From contig NC_084889.1 in assembly GCF_958979055.1 (NCBI RefSeq), forward strand, positions 34,415,951 to 34,479,950: a DNA stretch of 64,000 nucleotides, read 5' to 3'. Positions 63,500-64,000 of the stretch are shown piece by piece (position 1 is the first letter of the stretch; every line of letters begins with the position of its first letter). Origin of the DNA: Alnus glutinosa. Its lineage: Eukaryota; Streptophyta; Magnoliopsida; Fagales; Betulaceae. The notes below the pieces were generated by a model. It saw only the letters and a program-made list of their open reading frames with translations. It did not search any database and was not told where the DNA came from. Made by a program: the position numbers and the translations under genes.

Positions 63500-64000
63500 C
63501 TGCAAACAATATCCATTACAATATAACAACTGAAAATGAAAATAAGGCAGATCAGAATCATCTTATCCTACGTTGCACTCTATGGGAAGTAGAAGAAAAT
63601 ATATCTTCAAATCAAACGACAAAGTCCAAATATTACAGAAAAAGAAATGCCAAATAGAAGTTGAGAATCTAATGAAGGCACTGTCAATTCCATTCAATAC
63701 TGTAGCCTTATTATGTCAACAGATAAGATAAGCCACCAAAAAGCTTTATATTGATTGTCACCTATTATAAGCTCTCCTTAAATAGCATATTTCTCACCAT
63801 ATAAAATCTCCAAAAATATACAAAAAACAGACCCTGATAGAGAATAACTCTGAGCATTCCAATTATTTACTAATGTATAGAAGATGTAAAAATACTTAGC
63901 AATAACAAACACATACACTATGATAAGAATTATGCAGTCTTGCATGATGAAAAAGCTGGCACTGCATTGGCAAAGAGGGTAGCCTGGTACAGCTTTAACT
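63500..64000 (-). other. MCM5 intron running off the window
   Basis: No MCM5 exon is recognisable between the acceptor at 63500 and the window end, so the next upstream exon lies outside. Confidence 0.7.

Overview
The window is nuclear DNA of a flowering plant, most likely a eudicot. Its genes carry many GT-AG introns, and their products (class V GH18 chitinase, cucumisin-like subtilase, P3A plasma-membrane proton pump, plant-type MCM5 and eL39) are typical of eudicots. The intergenic DNA is AT-rich and packed with MITEs, LINE 3' ends, a SINE and LTR relics. The species cannot be fixed from the sequence; a woody rosid is only a guess.

Left part (1-24,300): a chitinase/subtilase cluster built by duplication. 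A unit made of [subtilase 3' exons (+) - GH18 chitinase (-) - AT-rich spacer - GH18 chitinase (+)] occurs twice, at about 1-9,800 and 16,364-24,300. Within a unit the two chitinases are inverted copies, head to head. Three chitinases look intact (2059-3354, 18103-19411, 22724-24279). The fourth (8241-9803) is a broken chimera: its 5' half is the class V chitinase, and its 3' half is a different GH18 type that lacks the catalytic acid, like the ectodomain of chitinase-related receptor kinases. The second subtilase copy is a pseudogene. Because the units are paralogous, each serves as an empty-site control for insertions in the other: a 455-bp solo LTR with a 5-bp target duplication in unit 2, and a 2.2-kb non-autonomous LTR element in unit 1. 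The 10,300-16,200 stretch between the units is an island of nested MITEs, tandemly duplicated AT-rich blocks and a LINE relic.

Right part (25,200-64,000): ordinary single-copy housekeeping genes whose exons I resolved from splice sites and reading phase. In order they are a DCN1-like cullin neddylation factor (-, 9 exons, 232 aa), ribosomal protein eL39 (+, 3 exons, 51 aa), a plasma-membrane H+-ATPase (+, 14 exons, 951 aa), a WDR76/CMR1-type WD40 protein (+, 5 exons, 481 aa), a plastid-targeted-looking FAD-dependent oxidoreductase (-, 9 exons, 424 aa) and the C-terminal 415 aa of MCM5 (-, 12 exons, running off the right edge). Promoter motifs fit the functions: telo-box and site II elements at eL39, two E2F-type sites at WDR76, and a short upstream ORF in the H+-ATPase leader.

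The genes do not form a pathway. The unusual content is structural: the inverted and tandem chitinase locus with its chimeric member, a displaced intact copy of the last WDR76 exon upstream of that gene, three long palindromic elements of similar architecture, and several retroposon insertions with clear target-site duplications, one only 21 bp long.
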